Positions 1-8,059 of a stretch of 64,000 nt of DNA are shown here, one piece after another (the stretch's first letter is position 1; every line of letters starts with the position of its first letter). Origin of the DNA: a sulfur-oxidizing endosymbiont of Gigantopelta aegis (lineage in GTDB: Bacteria; Pseudomonadota; Gammaproteobacteria; GRL18); contig NZ_JAEHGE010000001.1 in assembly GCF_016097415.1 (NCBI RefSeq), forward strand, positions 1,425,015 through 1,489,014. Direction: 5' to 3'. A program made the translations under genes and the position numbers. The notes under the pieces are model-generated. The model was not told where the DNA came from, made no database searches, and was given only the letters and a program-made list of their open reading frames with translations.

Positions 1-35
1 CGAACGAAATAAAAAATCTGATAGATAGTTTCAGT

Positions 36-794
36 TTAGCTAAAAAATAAGAGTTTAATAATAAAACCAGTCAGGGCAACATAGAGGACAATTTTAATCC
101 ACTTCTCGCCCTTGTTTATGGTGGTGTGCGCACCATACCAACCGCCGATTGAATTACCCAAGGCGAGTCCCAATCCTGTCCACCAGAGTAGTTGTAATTG
201 TGAGGCATAGATAAATAAGGCCACGATGGTGTAGTTGAGGATGATGAAGACCTTGTACATATTCACCCGGACTAAATCAAAGCCCATGACGCGATGTAGA
301 ATCGGCATGAAAATAAAGCCTACACCAATTTGAATAAAGCCACCCCAGAAACCCGCCAGTATCATTAAGAAATGCCCAAGGGCTAAATTTTTTACTTTTA
401 ACGGGGTATTATTATCGGTTTGCTCAAGAGGCTTCTTTTTCTCAGTGGCCATGACGATCATGACTAAAATCATGACCATAGCCAACATACGATCAAACCA
501 GACACCATCCAGACTTACACCAAACCAGGCGCCCCCGACAGCGCCTATGGAGGCAAAGGCTGATAGACTGAGGCTGAGTTTTATGTCAGAAAATCCCTTG
601 CGAAAAAAGGTGTAAACAGCAGTGATATTTTGTGCCAGAATGGCAATACGATTAGTACCATTGGCAACGGGGGCAGGAATGTCCATTAAGAGCATGGTTG
701 GAATGGTGAGTAATGAACCACCGCCAGCCATAACATTGAGCCAGCCAGCAAAAAGGCCGACGAAAAAAAGAATTAAAATTTGCCAGATTTCCAT
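36..794 (-). CDS. TSUP-family (TauE/SafE) permease
   Basis: A 252-aa, very hydrophobic protein with about eight membrane segments in two halves. The N-terminus has the family's glycine-rich signature (AGWLNVMAGGGSLLTIP, residues 16-32), and a second glycine-rich stretch (GFWGGFIQIGVGFIFMPIL, from about residue 148) marks the second half. The family exports or imports sulfite, sulfonates or related anions across the inner membrane; the substrate cannot be read from sequence. Length is normal for the family. The ATG start at 792-794 is the first in frame after the divergent intergenic region. No operon partner is visible in the window. Confidence 0.85.
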   Translation of the reverse strand: MEIWQILILFFVGLFAGWLNVMAGGGSLLTIPTMLLMDIPAPVANGTNRIAILAQNITAVYTFFRKGFSDIKLSLSLSAFASIGAVGGAWFGVSLDGVWFDRMLAMVMILVMIVMATEKKKPLEQTDNNTPLKVKNLALGHFLMILAGFWGGFIQIGVGFIFMPILHRVMGFDLVRVNMYKVFIILNYTIVALFIYASQLQLLWWTGLGLALGNSIGGWYGAHTTINKGEKWIKIVLYVALTGFIIKLLFFS

Positions 795-975
795 TAGACG
801 ATAGGTGCTCTATTCATTTAACTGATTATTTAAGGTTTTAAGTCATCGATTGAAATATTAATTGAATTGTGACTTGAATCATAACATTAAAATGAAATAT
901 TTCTTTGCTAAGCTTCACCGCATCACTATAATATTGTCATGTTTTTAAACCTTCCCCGGTAGAGGATGTTTTCAC

Positions 976-1923
976 TTGATTGAGAGTAATTGGAAAAACA
1001 GTATTAGCAAACAACGGAAATTGCTAGCAAAATCACTGTCTATACCCTTGCATGCTATTGCTGAAAAATGTGCTGCAATAGAATTTGAACGTGATAAAAT
1101 TAATGCTGTGCTGAGCTCTGAGTTTGCACAGATACCCAACTGTACTTACCTTTATCTAACGGATCTCAATGGTGTCCAGTTGAGTGACAACATGAGTAAG
1201 CAGGGCTTAATCACTAAGCATTTTGGCCGTGATCGTTCTGATCGTCCGTATATGAAAGAAGTCGTTCCTTCGGAAGGTTTTTTGTTGTCCGATGCCTATA
1301 TTAGTATAAATCTCACGCGCCCCTCATTAACTGCTCTGCAAGTGATCAAAAAGAATAATGAAGCCGTCGGTTTTTTAGGTGCTGATTTCGATTTGCGGGA
1401 TCTACCGGTGACGACAAAATTGTATCAGGAATCCAATGACTGGCGACAAATCAAAGGTGATCCGTCTATTCGTAGTTTGGTGTTTCAACAAAGTCGTGTA
1501 GAAAGTGTACTGGATCAAAATATTGATCAGATCTTTGCGATTCTGGAGGAGTTATTGACCCAGAGGGGCATGTTTCAGGGCGTCTTTCACTTTTCCAGCA
1601 GTCGAGCCACGGTTTGGGTCATGGATGATCCCTATCGCTATCGTATTTTAGATCAGGAAGCCTTGTTGGATACGGATATTTGTATGGCCTATCCAAAACG
1701 ACCTTACCCTGAAGATGCATTAATACCCATGGATAAGATTAAGCCCATTTTTTCCACTATGAAAAATTTGCGTATTGCGGATGACACGATTTATTTGCGC
1801 TCAGCGTCGATTAATATTTTTAATGGTTTGATCAGTTTGACTTTTTCCTGTGATGGCAGTCATTATATGCCTTACCATGAATTTCTGGAAAAAAATGCTG
1901 CTTTTTGGGGCGCGGATGAATAG
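976..1923 (+). CDS. Stand-alone Cache (PDC sensor) domain protein
   Basis: A 315-aa protein. Residues about 50-150 resemble a PDC/Cache ligand-sensing fold: a predicted strand pattern around YLYLTDLNGVQLSD, then GRDRSDRPYMKEV and a closing strand NNEAVGFLGADFDLRDLP. Cache domains normally sit in the periplasmic part of chemoreceptors and histidine kinases. Here there is no membrane segment, signal peptide or output domain, so it is probably cytoplasmic. The remaining 160 residues match nothing I recognise. The start is TTG at 976, supported by AGAGGA at 961-966; no ATG lies nearby in frame. The gene for a small membrane protein follows 43 bases later, also with a TTG start. Confidence 0.7.
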   Translation: MIESNWKNSISKQRKLLAKSLSIPLHAIAEKCAAIEFERDKINAVLSSEFAQIPNCTYLYLTDLNGVQLSDNMSKQGLITKHFGRDRSDRPYMKEVVPSEGFLLSDAYISINLTRPSLTALQVIKKNNEAVGFLGADFDLRDLPVTTKLYQESNDWRQIKGDPSIRSLVFQQSRVESVLDQNIDQIFAILEELLTQRGMFQGVFHFSSSRATVWVMDDPYRYRILDQEALLDTDICMAYPKRPYPEDALIPMDKIKPIFSTMKNLRIADDTIYLRSASINIFNGLISLTFSCDGSHYMPYHEFLEKNAAFWGADE

Positions 1924-1966
1924 CTATTTAGCCTGTCATTGAAATTTTTATTAGGAAAGCTACCTT

Positions 1967-2305
1967 TTGAATTTGAATACCTTTACCAACCAAGATAATA
2001 AAACTATCGCTTATGTTGTGTATGCCTTACAGGCATTGGCAGTTTTTACTGCCTTGCCTTTGTTTGCAGCCATCATTCTTAACTATCTTAAAAAAGACAG
2101 TGTGCAGGGGACTTTAGCCGAATCTCATTTTCGCTGGCAAATTAGAACCTTTTGGTTCAGCCTATTGTGGGGAATTGTCGGCAGTGTTTTTGCTTTTTTA
2201 ATTTTTGGCTATGGCATCTTGCTTATAAATTATCTTTGGTTTATTTACCGCATTCTTAAAGGTTGGCTCAGACTTAATGATGGCATGACCATGTATTCTG
2301 ATTAA
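1967..2305 (+). CDS. Small membrane protein, DUF4870/Tic20-like
   Basis: A 112-aa protein with three predicted membrane helices (about residues 15-40, 58-75 and 76-98). The pattern of helix, short polar loop with ESHFRWQIRTFW, then two helices and a short C-tail ending in GMTMYSD resembles the DUF4870 group. The start is TTG at 1967 with AGGAAAG at 1953-1959. It probably forms a transcription unit with the upstream Cache protein. Function unknown. Confidence 0.65.
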   Translation: MNLNTFTNQDNKTIAYVVYALQALAVFTALPLFAAIILNYLKKDSVQGTLAESHFRWQIRTFWFSLLWGIVGSVFAFLIFGYGILLINYLWFIYRILKGWLRLNDGMTMYSD

Positions 2306-2325
2306 GTCTCTGCCAATTAAAGCTT

Positions 2326-2415
2326 AGTTAATTAAACATCTGATAATTAAACATCTGATAATTAAACATCTGATAATTAAACATCTGATAATTAAACATC
2401 TGATAATTAAATCTC
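2326..2415. repeat. 15-bp tandem repeat, four perfect units plus edges
   Basis: The unit TGATAATTAAACATC is repeated exactly at 2341-2355, 2356-2370, 2371-2385 and 2386-2400. Degenerate copies flank it at 2326-2340 and 2401-2415. The right-hand copy runs into the last codons of hipA, so the array lies between the convergent ends of the 112-aa gene and hipA. With stops in several frames it is non-coding; copy number is likely variable. Confidence 0.9.
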
Positions 2416-3789
2416 TGCCAACTGATTTCTAATCTGTGTATGGATTTGAATTAAATTCGTTTTGTTTTCTGCGGGCAAGCGTTCAAGCGCTGTCACGCGC
2501 GCGCTGAAATCTTCTGTTATTGCTAATAGTTCTGCAATGAGTTTTACTAATGAATCCTGATCGAATCCCAGCGCCTGATTTAAACGTTTGACAGCGCTAG
2601 TGAAGTTGATTGCTTGTTCATGACCGTCAACAATGTCAACAACGTCACCATAATCACCAAAGGGCATAACACTTAATAAGTTATGAATACGATAGGCCCG
2701 CATCGGCACGGGATCATAGACGGGTGAAAAATCACTGATCCCCTCTCGGATTTGAATGCTTAAGTTTTCCAGATGTAGATCACCATTGCCACTTAAAAAA
2801 GATAATAGCAGACGTTTTAATAGGTGCTGTTTGGCTGCTTTACGATCGGCAATAATAGTGACACGTGGGTTATCAAACATACGGCCAATTTGATCATAAG
2901 TGGCATCATAATGATTCTGTAAGCCTTTATTACCTGAGGCAAGGATAGAAAATAAGCTTTCCTGAAATACGGGAATACACCGCTGGTCACGATCAAAGCG
3001 TTCGATGGCAATGGCATGGATACCATTAAATTGGCTCAGCCAATAACGCGGTGTTTCAAAACCGGCTTTTTTATGTAAATCCAAGCCGAGTGCTTCTAGT
3101 TCGGATATTCCCGGATAGGCAGTGTCTTTTTCCAGTTTTAAAATAATATCAGTAAACTGGGTATTGCCAAAACGTGTGGGCAAGCCGACCATGCCATTCC
3201 AGCCTGCTTTAGGGATGGATAATAATAGCTTGGGAATAGCACCGCCAACACTGGGTGTCGGCCCCATAAATTCCAGTAAATGACCACTTTCATCATCAAA
3301 CCAGGTAAGCATATTTTTTAATGAAAACCCCAAAGTGGATTCTTTGCCCAATGCGGCTATTTGTGGCAAAGCAGGTGATGAATACCAAGTGATGGCTTTT
3401 TCATCTGAACTGAAGGTATCCAAATGGCCGATACCACCATGACCGCTCAGGGTTAGAATGTTCCAGTCATTGTCAAAGGCATTGCCCCTTTTTATGCCGG
3501 ATGTTTCCAGATAGTTCATAATTAGATGGCGTTGAAAATTGTGTTCATCAGCGGGGGGAATTAAAGATTGTAGTGGCGGAGGAAAGTCAAAGCGCTCTGT
3601 TCGTGTCCATTTTATGGTGCTGTGAGAAAAAAACTCTGGTGATAAAATTATGCCCAAGCCCGGTAAGTTCATACTTAGGAAAGCATCATCATAAACAAAG
3701 CGGGATTCCAACTCAGTGGTATAGAGTTCGCCCATTTTAATTGGTACCCCTGAGAGTCTAGTCCAGACAACCGCATGACGATCTTTCAT
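2407..3789 (-). CDS. hipA: HipA-family Ser/Thr kinase toxin
   Basis: A 460-aa protein. HipA toxins are serine/threonine kinases; the E. coli enzyme phosphorylates glutamyl-tRNA synthetase and causes growth arrest. The N-terminal part (VVWTRLSGVPIKMGEL...FVYDDAFL) fits the HipA N-subdomain. The C-terminal kinase lobe has RYWLSQFN..IAIERFDRD, the catalytic-loop equivalent GNGDLHLENLSI (about residues 334-345) and the metal-binding SPVYDPVPMRAY. Length is close to that of E. coli HipA. Its ATG overlaps the hipB stop by 4 bases, which implies translational coupling. The last codons run into a tandem repeat, so the very C-terminus may vary. Confidence 0.88.
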   Translation of the reverse strand: MKDRHAVVWTRLSGVPIKMGELYTTELESRFVYDDAFLSMNLPGLGIILSPEFFSHSTIKWTRTERFDFPPPLQSLIPPADEHNFQRHLIMNYLETSGIKRGNAFDNDWNILTLSGHGGIGHLDTFSSDEKAITWYSSPALPQIAALGKESTLGFSLKNMLTWFDDESGHLLEFMGPTPSVGGAIPKLLLSIPKAGWNGMVGLPTRFGNTQFTDIILKLEKDTAYPGISELEALGLDLHKKAGFETPRYWLSQFNGIHAIAIERFDRDQRCIPVFQESLFSILASGNKGLQNHYDATYDQIGRMFDNPRVTIIADRKAAKQHLLKRLLLSFLSGNGDLHLENLSIQIREGISDFSPVYDPVPMRAYRIHNLLSVMPFGDYGDVVDIVDGHEQAINFTSAVKRLNQALGFDQDSLVKLIAELLAITEDFSARVTALERLPAENKTNLIQIHTQIRNQLAEI

Positions 3790-4031
3790 TGAAATAACTC
3801 ACCATCATTAATCAAGTTTGATAAGGGAATATCGGCAATCGTAGTGATTTTCAGACCAACACTTTGTAATAATTTATCCAGTGTGGAAAAGCGAATATCA
3901 CTTTGTTTACGTGCTCTTGATAGTGCAACTTCAGATACTCCGGCTTTTTGGCAAATTTGTTTTTGAGTATAGCCTAGGTGTTTACCTTCGGTAATAATGG
4001 CATCAAGGATTGATAGCAATGATTTACTCAT
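3786..4031 (-). CDS. hipB: HipB-type antitoxin, Xre-family HTH
   Basis: An 81-aa protein with a helix-turn-helix (TQKQICQKAGVSEVALSRARK, about residues 21-41) of the Cro/C1 type. The position upstream of hipA with a 4-base overlap is typical of the antitoxin and autorepressor that binds HipA. Upstream DNA (4098-4153) holds two inverted repeats of the same design that could be its operators. The C-terminal tail is short and acidic. Confidence 0.85.
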   Translation of the reverse strand: MSKSLLSILDAIITEGKHLGYTQKQICQKAGVSEVALSRARKQSDIRFSTLDKLLQSVGLKITTIADIPLSNLINDGELFQ

Positions 4032-4097
4032 AATTAGCCTTATTTGATAATTTAATTTATAATTGTGATTATAGTAGCAATTAGGGTTTAAATCAAT

Positions 4098-4153
4098 TTA
4101 TCGTAATTGATAATTTTATTTTTTAAATTGCCGATTGTTATCGAATTCGATAG
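4098..4153. promoter_or_regulatory. Candidate paired HipB operators
   Basis: Two inverted repeats of the form TTATC-N6-GATA(A/G): TTATCGTAATTGATAA at 4098-4113 and TTATCGAATTCGATAG at 4138-4153. Their centres are 40 bp apart, close to four helical turns. They lie 67-122 bp upstream of the hipB start codon. E. coli HipB binds a related design (TATCC-N8-GGATA), so autoregulation is a reasonable inference; binding is not shown. Confidence 0.5.
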
Positions 4154-4275
4154 CTTAATGTTATTTGTGCTAATAGTCAGTGATTAGTCTGTCTGATCTT
4201 TGATGCTATTCGCAGTTTATAGTCGTAAAAGCAGTTTAAAATGAATGAATTACTCGATTAAATAGGAATAAGTGG

Positions 4276-5447
4276 ATGCAAGGTTTGATAAAACGATTAA
4301 GTATTGCTTTGATTCTGAGTCAATGGTTTTTAATCCATCCTGTTTTTGCCCTGCAATCTCAATATGCCAGTAATGCCAATAAGATTATTATTTTGTCCAA
4401 ATCTGCTATGTCGTCAGCTGTGCCAGTTGATATTCCAGCCATTTTTAATACTCGCATAAGCCAAACGAGTGCGGAAGAGATTTTAACGATAACGGGGGAA
4501 GGCTTTAAGCAGGGGCCAACTGTTATCTTATATGATAATTTTTCTAATGGCAGTGACGGCGAGATTATTCCTTTGGACTCTCCGCATATAGGTCAATGGT
4601 CGTCTAATTTGGGTTCGACTCACTTTGAACAATATAATTCGAATGAAATGGGTTTGGCTGCCAATAATTTTAAAGATTGGAGTTCTCGGCCCACCCTTGT
4701 CACTATTTTTCCACAACGTACTGCAAATTTATTTTTATCCTATTCGGTTTATATGCCCCCGGGCGCTACTTTTTCCGGTGCATCGACACCGAATACTTTT
4801 CCCTCAATAAGCTCCTGGAAATTTACCTGGCTGACTGATGGTGAAAATGGTTATTATGATCGTGAGGGTAAAGCGGACTTATGTGTTCCCTCCCATGCTG
4901 GGAGAGGTTCTATGATTATTGGCGGTAATGATGGCACGCTAAGTTATGTTTCAGGAGGGCCTGTTTGGTGGGACTTTAAGCAGACCAACTTCATTTCGTT
5001 TTATACCAAAACGGATGCGGATGCACCGCAAACTGAAAATGGCACACTTTTTTTCAAGTGGCTAATGTAGATAAAGGCTTGTATCAGTTTCTAAAGACTG
5101 ATAGACCCGCCGCACTCGCACCGCCAAAGACTTATGAATATGATCGTCTTAGAATTCCAGGCTGGTGGGGAAATGGTGATAGTAAAAACTTTCAGGCAAT
5201 TTATGACAATGTGTATATGGCAATGGGTGATAATTATATTGCCCGCATAGAATTGACAGACAGCCAAGTTTATAGCGAATCAACTGAAATTTTTGTGATT
5301 CCGGCAGAGCAATGGCAAGATGACAAAATCACCATTAATTTACAAAAACTATCGTTGCCTGGCATTAAAAAGCGTTTTATTTATATTATTGATAGATTGG
5401 GTGTACGCAGTAAAAAAGGCTATGCTGTTTGTGAAAATTGCTTGTAA
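4276..5447 (+). pseudogene. Secreted protein of unknown function, frame broken at a T7 run
   Basis: Two overlapping frames (4276-5070 and, in another frame, to 5447) read as one protein of about 390 aa if the frame moves back one base at the T7 run 5048-5054: ...NGTLFF joins QVANVDKGLYQF. The N-terminus is a clear signal peptide (hydrophobic ALILSQWFLIHPVFA, cleavage near residue 25). Residues about 65-90 (EEILTITGEGFKQGPTVILYD) look like the opening strands of an IPT/TIG-like sheet; the rest is aromatic-rich and beta-like, as in extracellular binding domains. No catalytic motif is recognised. The break may be a sequencing error, a true mutation or slippage (T TTT TTC fits the -1 slippery pattern). 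Confidence 0.6.
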
Positions 5448-5464
5448 TTTATGCAATGATGACG

Positions 5465-5699
5465 TTAATCTTCGTGGTTTTTATCCAGTTTAAAAATAAC
5501 CGTTGTGACATTACTTTTTTTAATAGCGACGACTTTGTCCTTCATTACTAATACAAAATAATCACCGGGCACATCGAGGCCATAACCGTATACTGTTTTT
5601 ATTGAGCTGTCGGCTTCTTTGTATTGAACCTTTAGTTTAGGCACTTCAAAATCTTCAACTGCTTTGTTTTTATAAATCAAAGCAATATCATTCATTTCT
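5465..5699 (-). pseudogene. C-terminal part of IS66-split membrane protein gene
   Basis: Encodes the last 76 residues (MNDIALIYKNKAVEDFEV to KLDKNHED) of a gene whose first part lies at 7612-7979. The 8-bp sequence TCATTTCT ends this fragment (5692-5699) and recurs at 7604-7611 beyond the IS. Joining the fragments with one copy gives a continuous frame (...GMAKEEM-NDIALIYKN...). The ATG visible here is therefore an internal methionine, not a native start. The fragment is soluble and probably forms a small beta domain after the membrane part. Confidence 0.75.
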
Positions 5700-7603
5700 G
5701 TAACTTCTCAATAAGTCTGTGCAAAACTTGAAATAAAAACAAAAAAAGTCTTGACAGCATTTTAGAGGACAAAAATTGCATTTTCACTGCCCCATGTAAT
5801 TTATCCCTATAAATGATCCTGTCGATCTGTCTCAGATCGAAATAGAATATTTTTGAATATTATCTTAACTGAGAGGGAGTTTGATCAACACAGGGCAAAC
5901 TAAAGAGCCTTAAAAAGCCATGATACAATTGTTTTATTGAAAACAACCTGTATTGATTATAGTGAAAAAATTACCTCCAATTCCAGAGATACCTGAAGAA
6001 GAAAAGACACCGGTAGTCCGATTACTCCTTGCTTTCATGGAGCAACAACAGGAAATCATTCAAAACCAACAGGTTGAAATCGATGCCCTTAAAACAGAAG
6101 TTGCTAAGCTTAAAAGCTACCTCCAAAGCCTAAAATAAGAGCCAGTAAATTGCCAAAGGATGATGACAATGATAATCCGACAGGTCATTCAGGAAGCAAG
6201 AAAAACAACTCAGGAAATGGGACTAGTAAAAGTCGTAAACGAAAGAAGAAATTGGCTATTCATAAAACCACCGTTATCAAACCAGATAACCTGCCAGAAC
6301 ATTCACGTTTTTTAGGGTATCAGGATTATTTTGTTCAGGAGCTGCTGATTAAGCCTTTCAATACTCGTTATCGATTGGCTCGCTATAAAACACCCGATGG
6401 TGATACCTGTATAGGAAAATTGAGCTTTGATACACATATAGGACATTTTGGCCATACATTACAGAGTTATATCGTTTATCAATATTATCACCAGAGAGTG
6501 ACTCAGCCATTGATAATACAACAATTAACAGAATTAGGTTTTGATATTTCAACGGGTCAGATCAATGAGATTTTAATCCATGACAAAGACCATTTTCATA
6601 CTGAAAAAATACATTGCTAACTGCCGGTATCAACAATAGTACTTATATCCATGTTGATGATACGGGTAGTCGTCATGATGGAAAGAATGGTTATTGTACT
6701 CACGTTGGCAATGAAACCTTTGCCTGGTTTTCAAGTACTCGATATAAGAGCCGGATTAATTTTCTACAATTGTTACGAGGTGCTGCTGTTGATTATACGC
6801 TCAACGATGCAGCACTTGATTATATGAGAGCAGAAAAATTACCTCACAAGCCATTGAGCGTTATTGAACAAAGTCATCAGACTTGCTTTGATAATGAAGA
6901 AGCCTGGAAATACTATCTGCAGAACAATAGTATCATAACACAACGGCATGTTCGCATTGCCACAGAAGGCGCTTTACTGGGGCATTAATTAACAGTGGCT
7001 TTCCAAGTGATTTGGTGATTGTGAGTGATGATGCAGGACAATTTGATATTTTGTTGCACGCATTATGTTGGATACATGCAGACAGAGTGTTTCAGCGGAT
7101 ACTACCACTCAATGAGCGACATGATAAAGAACTGAACTGGGTACATACTCAGATTTGGGAACTATTTTATGATCTCAAACAATATAAACTTGAGCCAGAT
7201 GATCCGTTGAAGTCAGCGATTGCTGAACATTTTGATGAATTGTGCCGGACTAAAACAAGCTTTGAAACGTTGAATCAGGCACTGAAACGATTGGCAAGAA
7301 ATAAAACAGAATTACTGCTGGTATTGGAACGGCCTGATATTCCTCTTCATAATAATTTGAGTGAAAATGATATTCGAGAATATGTTATTAAGCGTAAAAT
7401 TAGTGGTAGTACACGCTCAAAGGATGGGCAACTTTGCAGAGATACCTTTGTCAGTTTAAAGAAAACTTGTTTGAAACAAGGAATTTCATTCTGGGATTTT
7501 ATTAATGACCGGATCAGCAAGAGAAATTTGATCCCATATCTGCCTGAGTTGCTGAAAGGTAAAGTTTGTGCTGTTTAAATGCACAGACTTATTGAGAAGT
7601 TAC
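5700..7603 (+). mobile_element. IS66-family insertion sequence, complete ends
   Basis: The 1904-bp element is bounded by perfect 24-bp terminal inverted repeats at 5700-5723 and 7580-7603 that begin GTAACTTCTC. It is flanked by an 8-bp direct repeat (TCATTTCT, 5692-5699 and 7604-7611). GTAA ends and 8-bp duplications are characteristic of IS66. Only a tnpC-type transposase is present, without tnpA/tnpB, as in the ISBst12-like subgroup. The 250 bp before the transposase hold no other gene. Confidence 0.93.
5953..7578 (+). pseudogene. IS66-family transposase (TnpC-like), three frameshifts
   Basis: Four consecutive ORF pieces (5953-6138, about 6139-6608, 6608-6982, 6982-7578) form one transposase of roughly 540 aa. 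It has an N-terminal leucine-zipper-like helix (QQQEIIQNQQVEIDALKTEV), a basic linker, the catalytic regions HVDDTGSRH and IVSDDAGQF, and the C-terminal LSENDIRE..KRKISGSTRS block. Each join needs one extra base in or next to a short homopolymer: A4 near 6132-6135, A6 at 6604-6609 and G4 near 6979-6982. As written it cannot make full-length transposase. TTG at 5953 is the likely start. Confidence 0.88.
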
Positions 7604-7611
7604 TCATTTCT

Positions 7612-7979
7612 TCTTTGGCCATTCCCTCTCCAGTGTCATAACTAGCACCTACCTGAAAACGAAAGAAAAACAGCATACCCGCAGAGATAACAATGGCGGG
7701 CACGTCGGAGGAATATTTTTTTAAAATCAGCGGGAGTAGTCCTAGCAACGAAAATAACCAAATTTGGGTGCTATAAAAAGGGGTGATCATTAATGCCAAA
7801 AAACCATAGAGGATGGCATCTCTAAACTCAACTTTAACAAAGTCATTACTTAAGCCATAGCCCGTCATGTTGGCCTCAATAAAAATGAGGCCAAAGAAAT
7901 ATAATAGGGCAGAGATCAGGGCAAAAAGTGAAGCCAGATCGAAAAAAATTCTCTCTGCAATTGTTTTTGATGGGAGCAA
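7612..7979 (-). pseudogene. N-terminal part of IS66-split membrane protein gene
   Basis: Encodes about 123 native residues with three to four predicted membrane helices (LASLFALISALLYFFGLIF, AILYGFLALMITPF, IWLFSLLGLLPLIL, AIVISAGMLFFF). The frame runs on into the IS end and adds nine foreign residues (SNFSISLCI) before a stop near 7575. The rest of the gene is at 5465-5691; the restored protein is about 200 aa. It lies 80 bases downstream of the chemoreceptor gene on the same strand and may have been cotranscribed with it. Function unknown. Confidence 0.75.
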
Positions 7980-8059
7980 TATAGTGTCCTTTTTAATTGA
8001 GCAATTCCGTTGAAACGCACCATCTGCTGATAAAAACCTAATAGGTTTAGACTGAATCC

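Noticed and set aside
2326-2415. CRISPR-like array
   Set aside because: Units are directly adjacent 15-mers with no spacers, and no cas genes are present.
4528-4716. Minus-strand ORF inside the secreted protein gene
   Set aside because: Short, no ribosome site, opposite to a gene with a good signal peptide.
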